Below the pieces are notes generated by a model. The model saw only the letters and a list, made by a program, of their open reading frames with translations, was not told the origin of the DNA and did no database searches. From Colias croceus (lineage: Eukaryota > Arthropoda > Insecta > Lepidoptera > Pieridae): 64,000 nt of DNA. Below, in pieces: positions 37,123-50,994 of the stretch; the first letter of the stretch is position 1; each line of letters begins with the position of its first letter. The translations under genes and the position numbers were made by a program. The stretch is from the NCBI RefSeq assembly GCF_905220415.1, contig NC_059568.1, forward strand, positions 6,200,001 to 6,264,000, read 5' to 3'.

Positions 37123-40100
37123 TGGGCCAATAATATGCGTCACTATTCCAGATCAAATGTCTTCTCTTGATGCGAGTCAATCTAAACTAGGTACGTGGGA
37201 AATTTATAACGTGGCGCTATTTTTAGAACGTAATTAATAATGTCATAGGTATGTTAGTTATTTTTGTAATATATGTACTATCTTTAATTAATAAGGATAT
37301 GTTTTTCTGGTTTCATTTTAAATAATAGATTTAATACAATTCACGATTGATATAAGGATTGATTTACCTTGATTGAAAATTATATCGAATTGGAAGTTAA
37401 TAACTATATTTTATTTATTTACTGTCATTTTGTGTCCATTATTATGTTCTCAGGGTATACATTCAAATATTTAAACCACAGATAAATCAATCAAGATAGT
37501 GAACAAGGCATAGCATAAACAATAAGATGATAGGGGCTGTATTTTTCCTTAACAACTCACTCACACATGAAATACACAACGCAGTCACGTTTGCTATTGT
37601 CTCTGGAATTTATAATGAAGTCAACAATGTTCAGGAGACACGGAAGAAAACATTTGAACAGACATTATTATTGGAAAAGCGAACAATCATTCAATATTTT
37701 CCATTCTACCAACCTATAGATATCAATAGTATTTTTACTAAACCGTTATTTTCAGTAAATATAGCAATTATACCTAATATGTACCTACACGAGTACATAT
37801 ATATTTTCTAGTCGTATACAAATTCGTCGGAAATATGTATTATTACAGAAAAACTTTTCCTTATTACCTACATAGAAAAACAGATACATTTCAAAACATA
37901 TTTTTTGTCACAATTAAGAACATAATAAAGCAGGTAAAACCGGTATTTATACAAAACATTAATTATTTACAAACATTAAGTTCCCATTACGGCCATATGA
38001 GCATGGTACGTGGTGGTACACCCGAGACAATAGCATTACCGTTGTATTAGCATGCTAATGCGCCGCCAAATCGTGCGACGGCTTTTAGCATTATCACCAT
38101 TGTTCAGAAATTTCGTTGTCTTCTTTTTCTTCATACGAATCTGTGAGTTCCATACGGTCATGCCATAGTATAGAGAGATATACTATGGTCATGCTGAGTT
38201 CGTAACGTTAAACAAACAACTGCCTCGCTTTTTTAAATCCGTAGCAGAAGTCAGGAAGTGTTGTTAGTTATTCTAGCCGCACTGTCTCGCAGGACATAAA
38301 ACAGTCAGTTCGACACTTTATCTATTTCCCATCATAATATTTCCATCTTATTTACGCCGTCCATGATAACAAGTGTGCACCTGTTTCGAACCTTCTACTT
38401 CAAACAATGCAATCAATTGTGGAACCTTTTTTTAAATTATGAAAACGTTAAGTTTATTACACAATTATATGATAACGTAATGTGAATGCTCGGCTGTATT
38501 GTCTAAATTGTATGTAAATATTTAATAATAGATGTTAATTTTTCCTTAACCTTTGAAATTTCGAAAATTATTCTTATAATTATATTCTTCATTCATTCTT
38601 AAGTAAACAAAACAGCAAACCATTGAACAATATATATATGTAATTTGTAACAATAGGCTCTAATCATCAAGAATAGCCAATTAATTATTGTTGGAAAATC
38701 CTTAAATTTTCCATTCAATGCCGTTTGAAACTCGCTCAAAACAGTTTCCATTACCAGACCTAGATTGCTAATGTAATCTCAAAGATGACTACGCCCGTTA
38801 TCATGTCTTAGATTTATTTTACACTGCAATTAAAGATTAAATAAATTATTTAATTGTCGTTATTGTCAGAGATTACCGCGGCCGTGAGTTATAATAACAA
38901 TAATGTGTATGATATATGTTCGTTTTCCCTGATAATATTGAGTTACTCCACGTCGGCTTAAGTTACTATAAAAGTATATGCGTATGGCAACACAAATAAT
39001 AATACCTATGTAGGAAGTTAATTAATTAGAAATATAAAGACGAGTCAATTAAAATACGAATACATAAGTTTATCTGTGTTTTTTACCGTCTGAGTCGAGA
39101 ACTCAAATATAAACATAAAAGTTGTTTTTTTACGCTTTGTATAAGGTTGTAATAATTGACGTTTATTTAATAGTATAAAGCAATCGGCCTCCAGAGCTAT
39201 TTGTCTATTACTAGGACCTATATGGAAACAGAATAGTGCAGAAAGGCTAGTAGGTTACGTGCATCAAATAAGATCATGGTTAGGCTTTATTATAACGAAG
39301 GTTCCTTAGAGACACGTGCCTCGACACGGGAAACATTAAAAGGTTGATTTTATGACAGGATAAATAAATAACAATTACCCAGTTAACATTTACACGTAAA
39401 ATTACACAACTATTACACGTAAAAATCAATCCAATTTGATTTTAATCAATGAATATAAATGCAGATTTAATTTATAAATACGTAAAACGTATCTAATTTA
39501 AATACAGTTAAGACCAATTCGCAGTTTGAAATAAAATAATTAGATTTACATAGTAATATAATAATTTACACGTTTAATTTAATAAAACAGCGGAGAACGC
39601 GCGACTTCGTGTGAACAAGTAATATTTTTATATGTCAAAAGTTCACAATTATTTATTCTTCACATCCTCACACTAATGTTTATCTAACATTATCGCGAGT
39701 GTCTTTATTATTAACTCTATGAATTTAATTTAAATTCGTCCTTCTTTGCTTTTTGTGTAAATTACAGCGAGGTGTGGAAGTGCTGTTAATATTAGAGTTT
39801 TTATTTTAATAGCTCTGTGTTCAACAAATCTGAGTCATAACAGGTTACATCTTATAATTATTTAACAGAAATATCATGAAAATTTTACATCGTTTACAAT
39901 CTTCATTAAGTAGGTACCTACTAGAAGGCGCATTTTACTGAATAACCGTGGGAAATAACAATCGAGTTGTATTAAAACCTTTAGCGTTACATAAGATTAT
40001 TACAACCCATGTAAACTCACTTAACATATTTCTACTAAAACAATATTTCATTTCCCGACTTTAACATAAAACACGCAATTACATTTGTGTCTTAAATAAA

Positions 40101-42022
40101 AAAAACATCATTATTTACCAACATTCAGGGGCATTCCTTGATTTAGGGACTTCCTAATCTCAAAACAAGATCGTCTCTAATTCATATTTTTTCCTCCGCT
40201 CATTCGCTAAACGCTTCACAAATTGCTTGAAGCGTTCAGTAATTTTTTACTTAATATAATTAGTTACAACGTATAAGAAAGACCGTGCGTTTTTTGCTAA
40301 TCGCATACAACGTAACTCGTATTGTCCGGACGTAAAAACAATTCATATCCGTTAGTCATGGCGGCTTCTTGACATGATATTAATTGATTCAAATAACTTC
40401 TATTGTGTATCTTTCAATTTGAATAACGAGAAGTAACATATATTAATATTCTTTGTAACGTTGAATTTACGTTAACGTATTTTTCGAGTTTTGGCATACA
40501 AATTGCAATTATATCTGAATTTGCAACTTAATTGGCTAATTATATAGAACACGTTATATTTATCAAACATGCAAATATAACGCTCACAACTTATTTGAAT
40601 GATATCTTAAATTACTTAATATCTACTAAATAAATGAAAGAGGCTTTTTGTTTAATTTTCGTTAAACTTTATGGTTTTCACTTGAATATTGTACCAATTT
40701 TTGACGTTATCTCATAACACAAAATTGCATTTGTCTAAAAGCAGAACAGTCGGACATAATAAGCTATAATTTACATAAAAACCGACGACTCTACTCAATG
40801 ACGTAAAAATCGTGATTAAAAACAACATAAAATATATAACGTGTCAGTTCCCATTTGTATCTAAAAATGGGCAATTTGATACAATAAAAAAAGAATAAAC
40901 TTTTAAGACCCCTTCAATTTACGTCAATCAATAATTACATGCATAGATAACATGGTGCATTTGAGCGGAAGAGTTGTTTAATTTAAAACAAACAGTAATT
41001 TTAGCTGGATCTGAGAAGCGGAACTAAGTATTGTCATAAATTGTCTTAAGATTGTCTATCAGAGATGCAGCGAGCGTCAGGTACATTTATTATTACTACG
41101 GTTTTCCGCAATCGTCCCTTGCATATTTTTATCTTAAGATAACATCTGCCCGCTTTGCACGAGTCTAATTAAGTTCTAGAATGCTATGGACCTTTTAATG
41201 ACGAAGATGTACGTAAAGTGTGTCCGGAGGTACAATGGAACTATTGTGATGGGTACTTTATAGTTTACGGTGTTAGGTGTACCTAGTTATATGTGTACAA
41301 ATTTCCAAACAAGCTGTAAACGCTATTAGGGATGCTATACTGTATGCCACTGTCGCTTATCGCCTCATTCATACAATAACGATAAATACAATGTAGTGAT
41401 CCTTCTTGCCATAATAGTATTTTGTTATTAAGGATAAAGTTATTTTTTATAATATGTAGATAAATACTCACAATTAAACTGGAAGGTTGCAACTTAATCT
41501 TTATTGAATAGCGAAACCTCGCATTGAATTTATGTTAAATTAAACTGTTGTAAAAATAAACAAATACGGGCATCGTCAAATAATGACCTAGCCTTTTCTA
41601 AACTCCAAATATCTGACCTCTAAATTAGCGGAAATCAATACCTTTGGATTCACCTTAAAATTTGAGGATACTGAATAATTTGCATTCATTAATGTTTTGC
41701 TACAAATACTAACTAACACTACATTCATTGGCAAGAAAAGGCAATATATTTAGAACTAAAATTTTGTTGTACATAATATGTAAGTATATAAAATATTTCA
41801 AAATAAGTGTTAACTTTATTTAACTGTATCAAGATAGATGAAGCCTCTAAAACGTGCGAAGAAAACACTTGAAACTTTGCCAATTGAAACAGCACGAATA
41901 CCTATATACCCCATTTTATTGTCGTGCTTTCCCTGTATATCCTATTCTTTATTGATCCTGTCAGACAGTTTATGTGTATCCACTATCCGTGAAAACAATT
42001 AACTAACGCTGATCAGATTTTT
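37123..42022. other. Non-coding, probable intron
   Basis: AT-rich. It contains a perfect palindrome attagcatgctaat (38046-38059), a hairpin at 38163-38188 (ccatagtata/tatactatgg), and a perfect palindrome agtaggtacctact (39909-39922). The 94-residue frame at 37527 is low-complexity-like with no domain. Confidence -1.
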
Positions 42023-42151
42023 GAAGTGAAACTTCTTTAGGCGCGTTGAGAGTAAAATTCAAGGTCGCGTCATGGCAATACCGGCCGTCACGTCATTAGA
42101 GTAAGCCGACGATTTTGGTATCTTTGAATTTTGCCAAAGAAGTTTCAGTTC
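42023..42151. mobile_element. Short inverted-repeat element (MITE), family D
   Basis: Ends GAAGTGAAACTTCTTTAGG and the inverse of CCAAAGAAGTTTCAGTTC. 129 bases, GC-richer inside (gtcgcgtcatggcaatacc). Its ends resemble those of family A, but the interior differs. Confidence -1.
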
Positions 42152-44774
42152 TGACGCGCGTGCTCACACAAGCTAATTTTTAGGAAAGTAAAGGCCAGCA
42201 CGCGCTAAGCAAAAGATTTCTCAAACAACATTTACTTATTAACTATTAATATGTTTCTTTATAATGTTTCCATTTTGTAACATAGGAAGTTTCATTATTA
42301 TGCTTTAAATGTAAGAAATAGCCTGTAACCATTCACTCTTCATTGTTGTTTCTTATATATTAGTTGTACATGATATAGTAAACTAAAATTAGGTACGGAT
42401 ATGGTATCTTTGGCACCGTCCGCTGTTTCAGTGGCTGAATATGAAAATATTTTGAAAGTATGAACTTTATATACTAATTTCAAATCTGATAAATATAGGA
42501 TATTTTTAAATTCCTTATTGTTATGACGCTAACTACCACTTAAAAACGTATATTTATGAACAATTATTGTCAATTAAACTAATTAACATCAGGATAAACT
42601 ACCAAGAAATATATATTTATGATTCGCAATGTAAATAGTCCTCGCTAAATAAATATATAATGATATCATGGAACATAAATATGGAACTTAGTTTTCGGCA
42701 CGAGTTCATGAGTTAATGTCAATACTGTGTAATAGATGTTTTAGTATTGTTTGAATTAAGATTAAATTTATCTCTTAGCATAGGTATTTAGATATAAGTA
42801 GGTACATATAAAGGATCATAAGATTTATTCATAAGTCTTTTCTTACTTCTAACACTGGGTAAATAGGTAAATCTTATATCTATCTGCACACTATAGCAAA
42901 CATTTCTAAAATTTTAAAATTCCGATCAATCTAGTTTTTCTAACGAAACTCAACTGTATTGAAAAACTGATCATTTCATGCTTTGTTGCGAAAGATTTCA
43001 TTTCGTGGACACAATACCAAGATCTTGAACACAATACGATGTTAGTAATTCGCAACCCAAATAGGTAGTCAATCAAATTCGGTTGGATTTTATTATTATT
43101 TATACACGTAAAATTTCAAACCGGGTGTATAAAACTCGTATTATATTGAAGTGAAGACTGATGACTATATAAAATTCATACATTTTTTTATGCGCAGCAG
43201 ACATCGAGAGACCCAATAATTATGTGGTTTTTAGTGATATTTACAAAAATCGAAACAAAATATTTATTCGTTTTAAAAACTTGTAGCGACGTAGCAACGG
43301 ATAAAATTGAGTAACGTAGCGCATTCGTTGCTGCATTTGGTTCCATTTAAATCGCTTTATATAATTATATTCTATTTTAGACCGTATCCAGTTTGAGGCA
43401 AAAATAATTAACATAGGTACTCTATTATTGTATGTTTTTAGATTTTAAAATTAAATCATTAGAATTCAAACTGTATATTGTGATTGAGATTACAGAATCA
43501 ATAAAAATTTATCAAATATTTCAATTATTACTCTTAAAACCAGCACATGTTACTGTCCCAATATGAGAACCTTCTATATGGCATTGTGTGAGCTTAAATA
43601 ACATGTATTCATATAAAACTAAATAAAAACTTGCTGAACATTTATAAACCGCCTTATAAAGAATTTAACGCGAGAATTCAACACAATCTCTGATGGACAT
43701 AAGAAAAACTTAATTTGCACACATTGGCGAATACTATCTGACAAGACGTCAACATTGCTGAATGGATGACGTCATTTTAAAGCTATAAGCTCGATCCGGT
43801 TGATTGAAATAAATCAACTTCCGTCCTTGAAAATGAGCGCAGTGCCAAAGACCGACCTTATCAAAACAATCGATAGAAACATCACGTTCAATACATATTT
43901 ATTAGTAATTTAGTGTGCCGTATTCATCCAGGCGCCAATCACTGTAAGCTCCTTATGATATTATCATCAATCATGCATGAAATCAACTTAGGCTTCATTC
44001 GCCATTCATCGATTGTCTTGTTCAGACCAACCTTATTCATTTGTTCTTGTCTCTTGTCGTAAACTAAATAAATAAGCAGTGCACACCAATTTATTTAAAT
44101 ATACCTTTATAATTTAATCGACTATTTTATTTATAGCTTTATGATATAATCGACTATTTAGATAGATAATATTATTCCAAATTGTACATAGCTAACTTGT
44201 AAATACTAAAATAACAATTGAAATAACCATATTTGTAAACATAGATTTATTGTAAATTGTTTGCGGAATCTGTAAATATTAATATATTTAGAGCGAATGA
44301 TCTCTTATTATTTCATTAAATTATGCAAAACCAAACGAGATGCAGATAAGGAAAAACTGTGAAAAGCAGTCAATGATATCAAGATAATAATAACGTTGGT
44401 AACGTGCGTTATTCTATTAACGTACATTGTAGATCACGTAAAAATGAACTATTATTAGTGATAGTGTAGTTTAAAGTTTTTATGGAGAATCTAGTATTTT
44501 TAACACATTTCTGAGCTTTATAGTTGAATAATGTATCCACTTATTATAAAAATGGGACTTGTATATTTTATTCAACAATGTGTTTAGTCTAGGAATTATA
44601 CTATAGAGACTTTAAGAATAACCTCTCATAACTCTATTCTTTACTAACCGTTACACCCTTTTATTTACACCCCCATATACATTATTTTCTTATAAGCGTA
44701 TTGCAAAGCGAATGTAGCATCTCTAGCACTGCGAATGGCCGACATATGGAGCAGAGAACTGATGGGTGTCTTCT
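42152..44774. other. Non-coding, probable intron
   Basis: AT-rich, with nothing supported. Confidence -1.
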
Positions 44775-44870
44775 TCTTGTAGCTCAAGGCCTGGCCTGCC
44801 ATTCCCCTGGTCCCCGCCACGTCTTCGCGGGGCTTCCACCACGCACAAGGGCCGATAACAACGTAGTATG
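44775..44870. repeat. GC-rich patch, possible retroposon fragment
   Basis: About 95 GC-rich bases (for example ggtccccgccacgtcttcgc) with sharp edges against AT-rich DNA. This looks like an inserted fragment, but no ends or target duplication were found. A 68-residue frame covers it without a recognisable domain. Confidence -1.
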
Positions 44871-46748
44871 TACCATTATTTCTTATTGGACATCACGGTT
44901 AGATTAAAAAAACATACAATATTATGTTAACTTGGATTTAAACCACGAACTTGTAGATTGTTTTGAGGAAACAGCAAATGCTTTTAAGCTTATCGATTCA
45001 AAACCACATGTTTCTAGTATTGCTTGCCAAAATAAAACAAGCGTAGGTATCTTTAAAACAATGTGACATTCTTATTCATTGTGATCCTTTTATTCTTAGC
45101 ACGAAAAGATCAAAAAAGATACAAACATATTTTTTGATGGAGTACGTAAAAAGAAATATGATCACTTATAAATTTTCTTCGCTTTTCTTGAACTCATTTA
45201 ACAAGTGTAAATTCGTAAATTATTAATTCAGTACAATAGTTTTTATGTATGTCAAGTATTTTTAAAGGTGTTTTTATTATACATACATTTTATACATGCA
45301 AATACTGTTTTCCTTCCTAAAATTGATTAACGCAAGGCCGTTTTCTCTGTGGTGATAGTAGGCTTCTGTTTAAATTTAACGCGTCACTTAATAAGGGAAG
45401 GTTTTGAGTTCTACATGAAATATCTTACATCATGTTTTCACAACGTTCTCCAATATAGGTTATAAGACAGTGAGGAAATACGCCAACAATATATTGTAAT
45501 ACTACCAATAACATTGAACGCTGGTAAAATGACGTAGGTACACAATTTTTTTGAACATTATCGGTTCAGAAAGTTTACAATACATCACCCCCAAACGTTT
45601 CGTCAGAAACTGAAATAAAGAAAGGTTATGAATCATGAAAAAACACAAAATTGGATTAATGAGTTATCTATTTATGGAAACCACGATAAGGTTTTCGACT
45701 GTCGTCGATATGAGCACTCGCAGAGACACACAAGATACACAAACGCTTTCTACTCTCGTATCAAAGAAATAAACACAAGGCAATTACCTTCCAAGTTCAT
45801 TGAATCGCAACTAAGTCGAATGGTACGGTGGGCGTTCCCTTGCAATGGTAAACTCTAAAACAGTAACTACGTTGTAGGAAATCATTACGAGACTATGGCG
45901 ATACTTTTATAATATAATACATACATATACGATGACGTTGGTTTTTCAGGAAGAGTGATCGACTCGTTATCCTCGGCAAAAATGTTATAAAAAGCATGCC
46001 AGGTTAATTTATTCCGGTCGTACTTACGTACACGTTGATGTGTTTGTATGTACATTGATTAGTGGCAAAACCGTCACGGTCTCGCTGATATATTTCGATA
46101 CGCTAGTCGTTACTCAAATATTATATTTTCTCTTAAAATTTCAGTTGACTGGCGATGGAGGCTGAATTGCAAATTTAAATTATGGTGTGTAGTAGGTATG
46201 ACACACCGATGGTTATAAATTTGAGTACATTTTTACCAGGAATAAACTAAATTAGAACCAAATTTTTACATTACTTATTGAAACAAAAATTACTTTGTAT
46301 ATTTACCGTCTTATTAGTGAACTAAACGTAAATGGTTAGGTTATGATCGATAAAACAATTTCAAAATAGAAAATGTCCAGGCTGCCTAAATAATGGAAAA
46401 AGTAACATTAAATATTTTGTTATGTTCATACAAATAACACATTATTTATCGTGAGGCGATAGGCGATTATCAGGACTCATTAACAAAAGTAATTAAATGC
46501 AAGCGATAGCATTGTAAAACGAAAAATAATTATTCGCCAAATTAAATGGATTCAGTAATTTATGCGCATTTGTGCACTGTGAATAACTGATCATTTTTTT
46601 TTCAAATAAAGTACAATTAAATTTTACAGTTATAATTATGTACAATATTCGTCGCGTCTTTTTTACTTAATTACATTTTTAACTCTGCTAAATAAGAAAT
46701 ACTCTGCTAATTCGAAAAACTACTTCGAGAAAAGAAAAAATAAAGAAA
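44871..46748. other. Non-coding, probable intron
   Basis: AT-rich; the 76-residue frame at 45628 has no domain. Confidence -1.
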
Positions 46749-46906
46749 AATGTTGTGTGGTTTTATGAAACCACGGTAAAAGTGAAACTTTTTTTCACAC
46801 TAAAAATTATCGTATTTGTACGATAATTATCGTACGTATCGTGCGTCACGTGACATGCGCTACACAGACCAAAAAGTTTGAGACGATGTAATAAAAGTTT
46901 CACTTT
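46749..46906. mobile_element. Short inverted-repeat element (MITE), family B copy 2
   Basis: Nearly identical to 10548-10728 over its whole length but lacking 21 bases after ttcacac. Inner inverted repeats AAAGTGAAACTTTTT and AAAAGTTTCACTTT. Confidence -1.
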
Positions 46907-48839
46907 AAAACTAAACCCTTGTAATATGGAGTGTGGTAGAGAGAAACTAAGTATATATCAAACATAACATTTATTAATGAACAATATTTCAATGCAGTAA
47001 TGATTATAGACTAGATTTATCATTATCTACTTGTCTATTTTAATCACATCATTTTATTTAAATATGAAACTAATAAAAGAAGAAAAACAATAAAAAAATC
47101 AAATTACCAGTCGTACAACATATCCGTACATATAAAATTCCTTACCTTTATTATTAATTTTACATTACTTACGTAATCAGTCCTACCTTACATTTACCTA
47201 TTAAAACAATTCTTAATAAGTCTCGAGAGTCTTGACCATATAAATCTATATTATCGTCATTCAAATTACATCATTACCATTAAAAATAATGTATTCCTTA
47301 TTGTAGTCTGAGTTAAAAACGATTAAACAATTATTTATTGTGTATTACTTGTAAATATTACGGTTTTGTCGACATCTAATGCTATGTTTGTTTTTATTTA
47401 GTTACGTTAGCACGTTTAAAAGTCGATCGGTAGGTGTAATGGATTACGAAGGAACCGTTGTTAATATTTATTATATTGTCTATCGTCGCAGTGACGTAGT
47501 TCGATTAACGCTTTCGAAACACATGAATAAACTTTGCAACAATAATATTAGTTGAGAAAACGGAAAACAGGCTCCATCTGATTTCGCTTCTTTATTTTAA
47601 CATATTCGTGTTGATAACATTAAATTCGTATAATTTATCAATAATTCAAAATAGTTGAACGAGGCGCTCTAACGGAGGTTATTGGAGATTTGTAAAGTTA
47701 AATTTTGCGGAAATACTCTTTTATTTATTTTTATTATTGGCAATCAAATTTTGATTTAATATTCCAGTCAAGTTGAAGGTTAGATATAAATATTTGTTTG
47801 TGTAATTATCCTTGATACACGACAAATATGGAAATCAAATTACCGTTTTCCATATAAAGCGTTAAAAATATTTGCTTTATTTAATTTAATATTTTAATAT
47901 ATTTAATTTAATATAAGACATGGATTAGAAAGATATTGAAATTGGAACTGGAATTAATAATGGGGTTGTCTATAACAATATAAGTCTTCAATTTTATTAT
48001 TAGTTGTTTTATTTAACTAATCTGAAGATTAGTATGTAGCCAAATGGACATAATATGAATGTTCCTATACTACGGAATTCAACGCGCACCTCGCTACAAA
48101 AATTAACAGCTATTAAAATTGTTCCAATGTTGCATAATGACTTGTTGTATAATTCAATTAAAAAAAAAACAAATGAATACTAATTATTTAATAGGTATTG
48201 AATAAATTATAATATTGTATAGAAATTATACAACGATTTGATAACCGAATTTTAGTTGGGTACGGGTAATTTAAAAATCCTGACAAGTAATGAAAATAAA
48301 ATTGAGAAATATGATATTTATAATTATTTATTCACAATATTTAACCCCAATAATATTCGTCGTGTGTAACAGTAAATTCTGCTTATCTACAGACTACAAG
48401 ATTAGGCAAGCGTTGCTTATAAACACGTGCAATAAGGCAAGGTCGCACACACTGCAGGCTGATAGTGTTTCTTTTTTTATAACAATATAACCTGTGAAAC
48501 CATCTCTAAAATCACGTGTTCGCCAAAAATATACATCTAAATACATATAATGATTTTCATAATAATAAATGGTTACAAAATGCTTTAATTAAATTAATAT
48601 AATACATTTACTGGAATCATGTAATACAAACTCTTTATTTTAACCACAAGTTTATAATTAAAAATCTGGTTTGCCTACGTCTCCACTTCGCTGCAAATTA
48701 TATCTTTTGAAAGTTAATTAGTAAGTAATAAAAATTCTTCGTCGAATTAATGGTTTTGACAATATCGTCGATCTATTTGCAAAATATACTCGTCCGATAG
48801 TGGCACGTGTTTATAATGTTGCAAGTACCAAATTTGCAT
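46907..48839. other. Non-coding, probable intron
   Basis: AT-rich, with nothing supported. Confidence -1.
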
Positions 48840-49400
48840 GAGTGTTACGGAGTTACGAATTTCGTTAACCGGTCGTACATGGCTAGTTCTGCGAAGGAGA
48901 CGACCTTGTGTTCGCGAATAATTGTCGGCAGTAAGAGTGGGACTCTGCGACTTTAGTCGGCAACGTGGAGAAAGGATGGTGGCACGTTATTAAGGTCCCC
49001 GATCTCGTCTCATGTGAAGACTTTCCAGTTAGCTGTTAGGCGTCCGATGGTCTTCCACCGAACCGATTCGAACGCGATATCGAGCGCTCGCCGTGGACAT
49101 TCCAACGATCCGCTGCGAGTTTTATAGGTCTTAAGGCTTTCGTAAACACACCATTTGTGGTTACTTTCACTGCGCCGTTGACAGTTTTCCTCTTACGTAG
49201 TTTTTCGTCATAATCGTGTATTTGTTTGAAAAAATGTGCACGTTTTTAAGAAAATTACGTGCGCCGCAAAGAAAAGGCACTCGAAATGTAATTATGGTTA
49301 AATAAACGTGAAGAAATGTCTCGTCGCTCAGGGCTCGGAGGAAACTAGTCTAACGAGTCCTAGGCTGGCTCCACGCTCGTGTATTTAAAGAACGTCAAGA
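48840..49400. promoter_or_regulatory. CpG-richer island, possible enhancer or alternative promoter
   Basis: About 560 bases with frequent CG dinucleotides and balanced composition (for example cgaacgcgatatcgagcgct near 49070) inside very AT-rich DNA. No open frame runs through it and no transposon signature is seen. It lies 11 kb upstream of the UNC93-like start codon. A convincing splice donor was not found, so an enhancer is as likely as a promoter. Confidence -1.
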
Positions 49401-50303
49401 AAGTATTACGAGTAAAAATAGATTGCTAAGAGTGTACTTACTTAGTAAGGAATAGATATCGTCCTGGCCACCGGCACTTATAAATAACTAAGCTAGTAAA
49501 CTTAGAGATATTAATGGAAATTCTATTTAAAGCCACGGTTCAGGTGTTATTAACCCTTTACTAGTTGAGAGTTTGAATGCACATATTCGAGGTGAGACCT
49601 TAGATCATTAAGTAATGATCTAAGGGTGAGACCGAGTAGAAATTGTATTTTACCTATTAGAGAATTCTGTATAATTTCCGAAATAGTGTAATATGAATAA
49701 ATTCCTTAAATTTGTGCATTTTACGAGGTGTATAAGCCTTGGTATTACAATTTCTTCATCAGATTGACGCGGACGGCGCGACTAATTAGCGTGTGGAATT
49801 TGAGCAGTGCAATGATTTTGCGGCTTCTGAGTTATTTCCAACTTGATTATTTCTGACAGTATCACCTGTGAACTGCTACAGACAGTTAACTGATCGTAAT
49901 CTTAGGTATATCCTGTATTATATAAGAGTGTATACCTACGTACTATACCGTCTAATATACATAAAGAATAATAGAATAAGAATGGATGTTTTTTCTAAAG
50001 AATTGTTATGCATATCTATAGTCATTTGTCATGCTCCGATTTAACAGATTTACACAACGCATAAACACTGTATATTTCCATTACAATATGAGACTTGACT
50101 TTTATTTATTTAACTATCCAACAATATGATTATTCCCTCATTATCATATTACACCTAGTACGTTGATGCACAATAATTATGTAACATCACATAAATGCAA
50201 TTCAAGTAACCTCGACCCATTAAATATTGTTCGGAATGAAACGTGACGCTGCATCTGATATTTATTAGCCAGTTGCTACATTGCAGCGGTTATATCTATA
50301 CTA
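49401..50303. other. Non-coding, with hairpin flanked by GGTGAGACC
   Basis: The hairpin ccttagatcatt/aatgatctaagg (49598-49625) is bracketed by two copies of GGTGAGACC (from 49591 and 49625). Otherwise AT-rich, with no gene. Confidence -1.
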
Positions 50304-50422
50304 TCTATACATATAATAAATCTGTAGAAGGGTCAATTCTGTACATTGAAAATATTGAAAAAATAAATAGCAGGGGGTGTTACTGGATCGATACCAAACA
50401 CAAATATGTGATTAAAAAAATT

Positions 50423-50467
<45 letters not shown>

Positions 50468-50795
50468 ATGTGAAGGCATCACGTGAAAACTAGCGGTTCG
50501 ATTTCGATGAAACTTGGTATAATTATACCTTATTATCCTGGGCGTAAAATAGGATACTTTTTATCCTGGAAAAATACGTAGAAAAAAAATAATCTTAATT
50601 TTTCAGTTTTATCCATAGACGTTGTTCCGTAGAACCGCGAACACACGTTGCATATTATTATAGGCCTAGCCGTATTTGGGAATTGGGTCCAATAGATATT
50701 TATAAGATGTTATTGACAGAGATACTCAAAATGGAGAAATAACCATCCACGCGAAGACCGACATCCGCGCGGACGGAGTCGCGGGTGGAAGCTAG
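50304..50795 (+). mobile_element. Helitron (Lep1-type) with (TGTC)n, first of a tandem array
   Basis: Starts TCTATACATATAATAAATCT after an A, carries about ten TGTC units at 50425-50466, and ends gcgggtggaagCTAG. Its 3' two-thirds match 1-327. The 76-residue frame that ends in the microsatellite is incidental. Confidence -1.
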
Positions 50796-50994
50796 TCTAT
50801 ACTAATATTATAAAGCTGAAGAGTTTGTTTGTTTGTTTGTTTGAACGCGCTAAGATCGGGAACTATTGGTCCGATTTAAAAAATTCTTTCGGTGTTAGAT
50901 AGCCCATTTATCTAGGAAGGTTATAGGCTATATATCATCGCGCTACGACCAACAGGGGTGGAGCCACGGGGGTGAAACCGCGCGGAGCAGCTAG
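50796..50994 (+). mobile_element. Helitron, second of a tandem array
   Basis: Begins TCTATACTAATATTATAAAG directly after the CTAG of the previous element and ends gcgcggagcagCTAG. It closely matches 19517-19724. Confidence -1.

Noticed and set aside
37527..37811. 94-residue + strand frame
   Set aside because: Composition is ordinary for AT-rich DNA, with no recognisable motif and no promoter or splice context.
50243..50473. 76-residue frame ending in CLSVCLSV
   Set aside because: It reads through a Helitron and its TGTC microsatellite.
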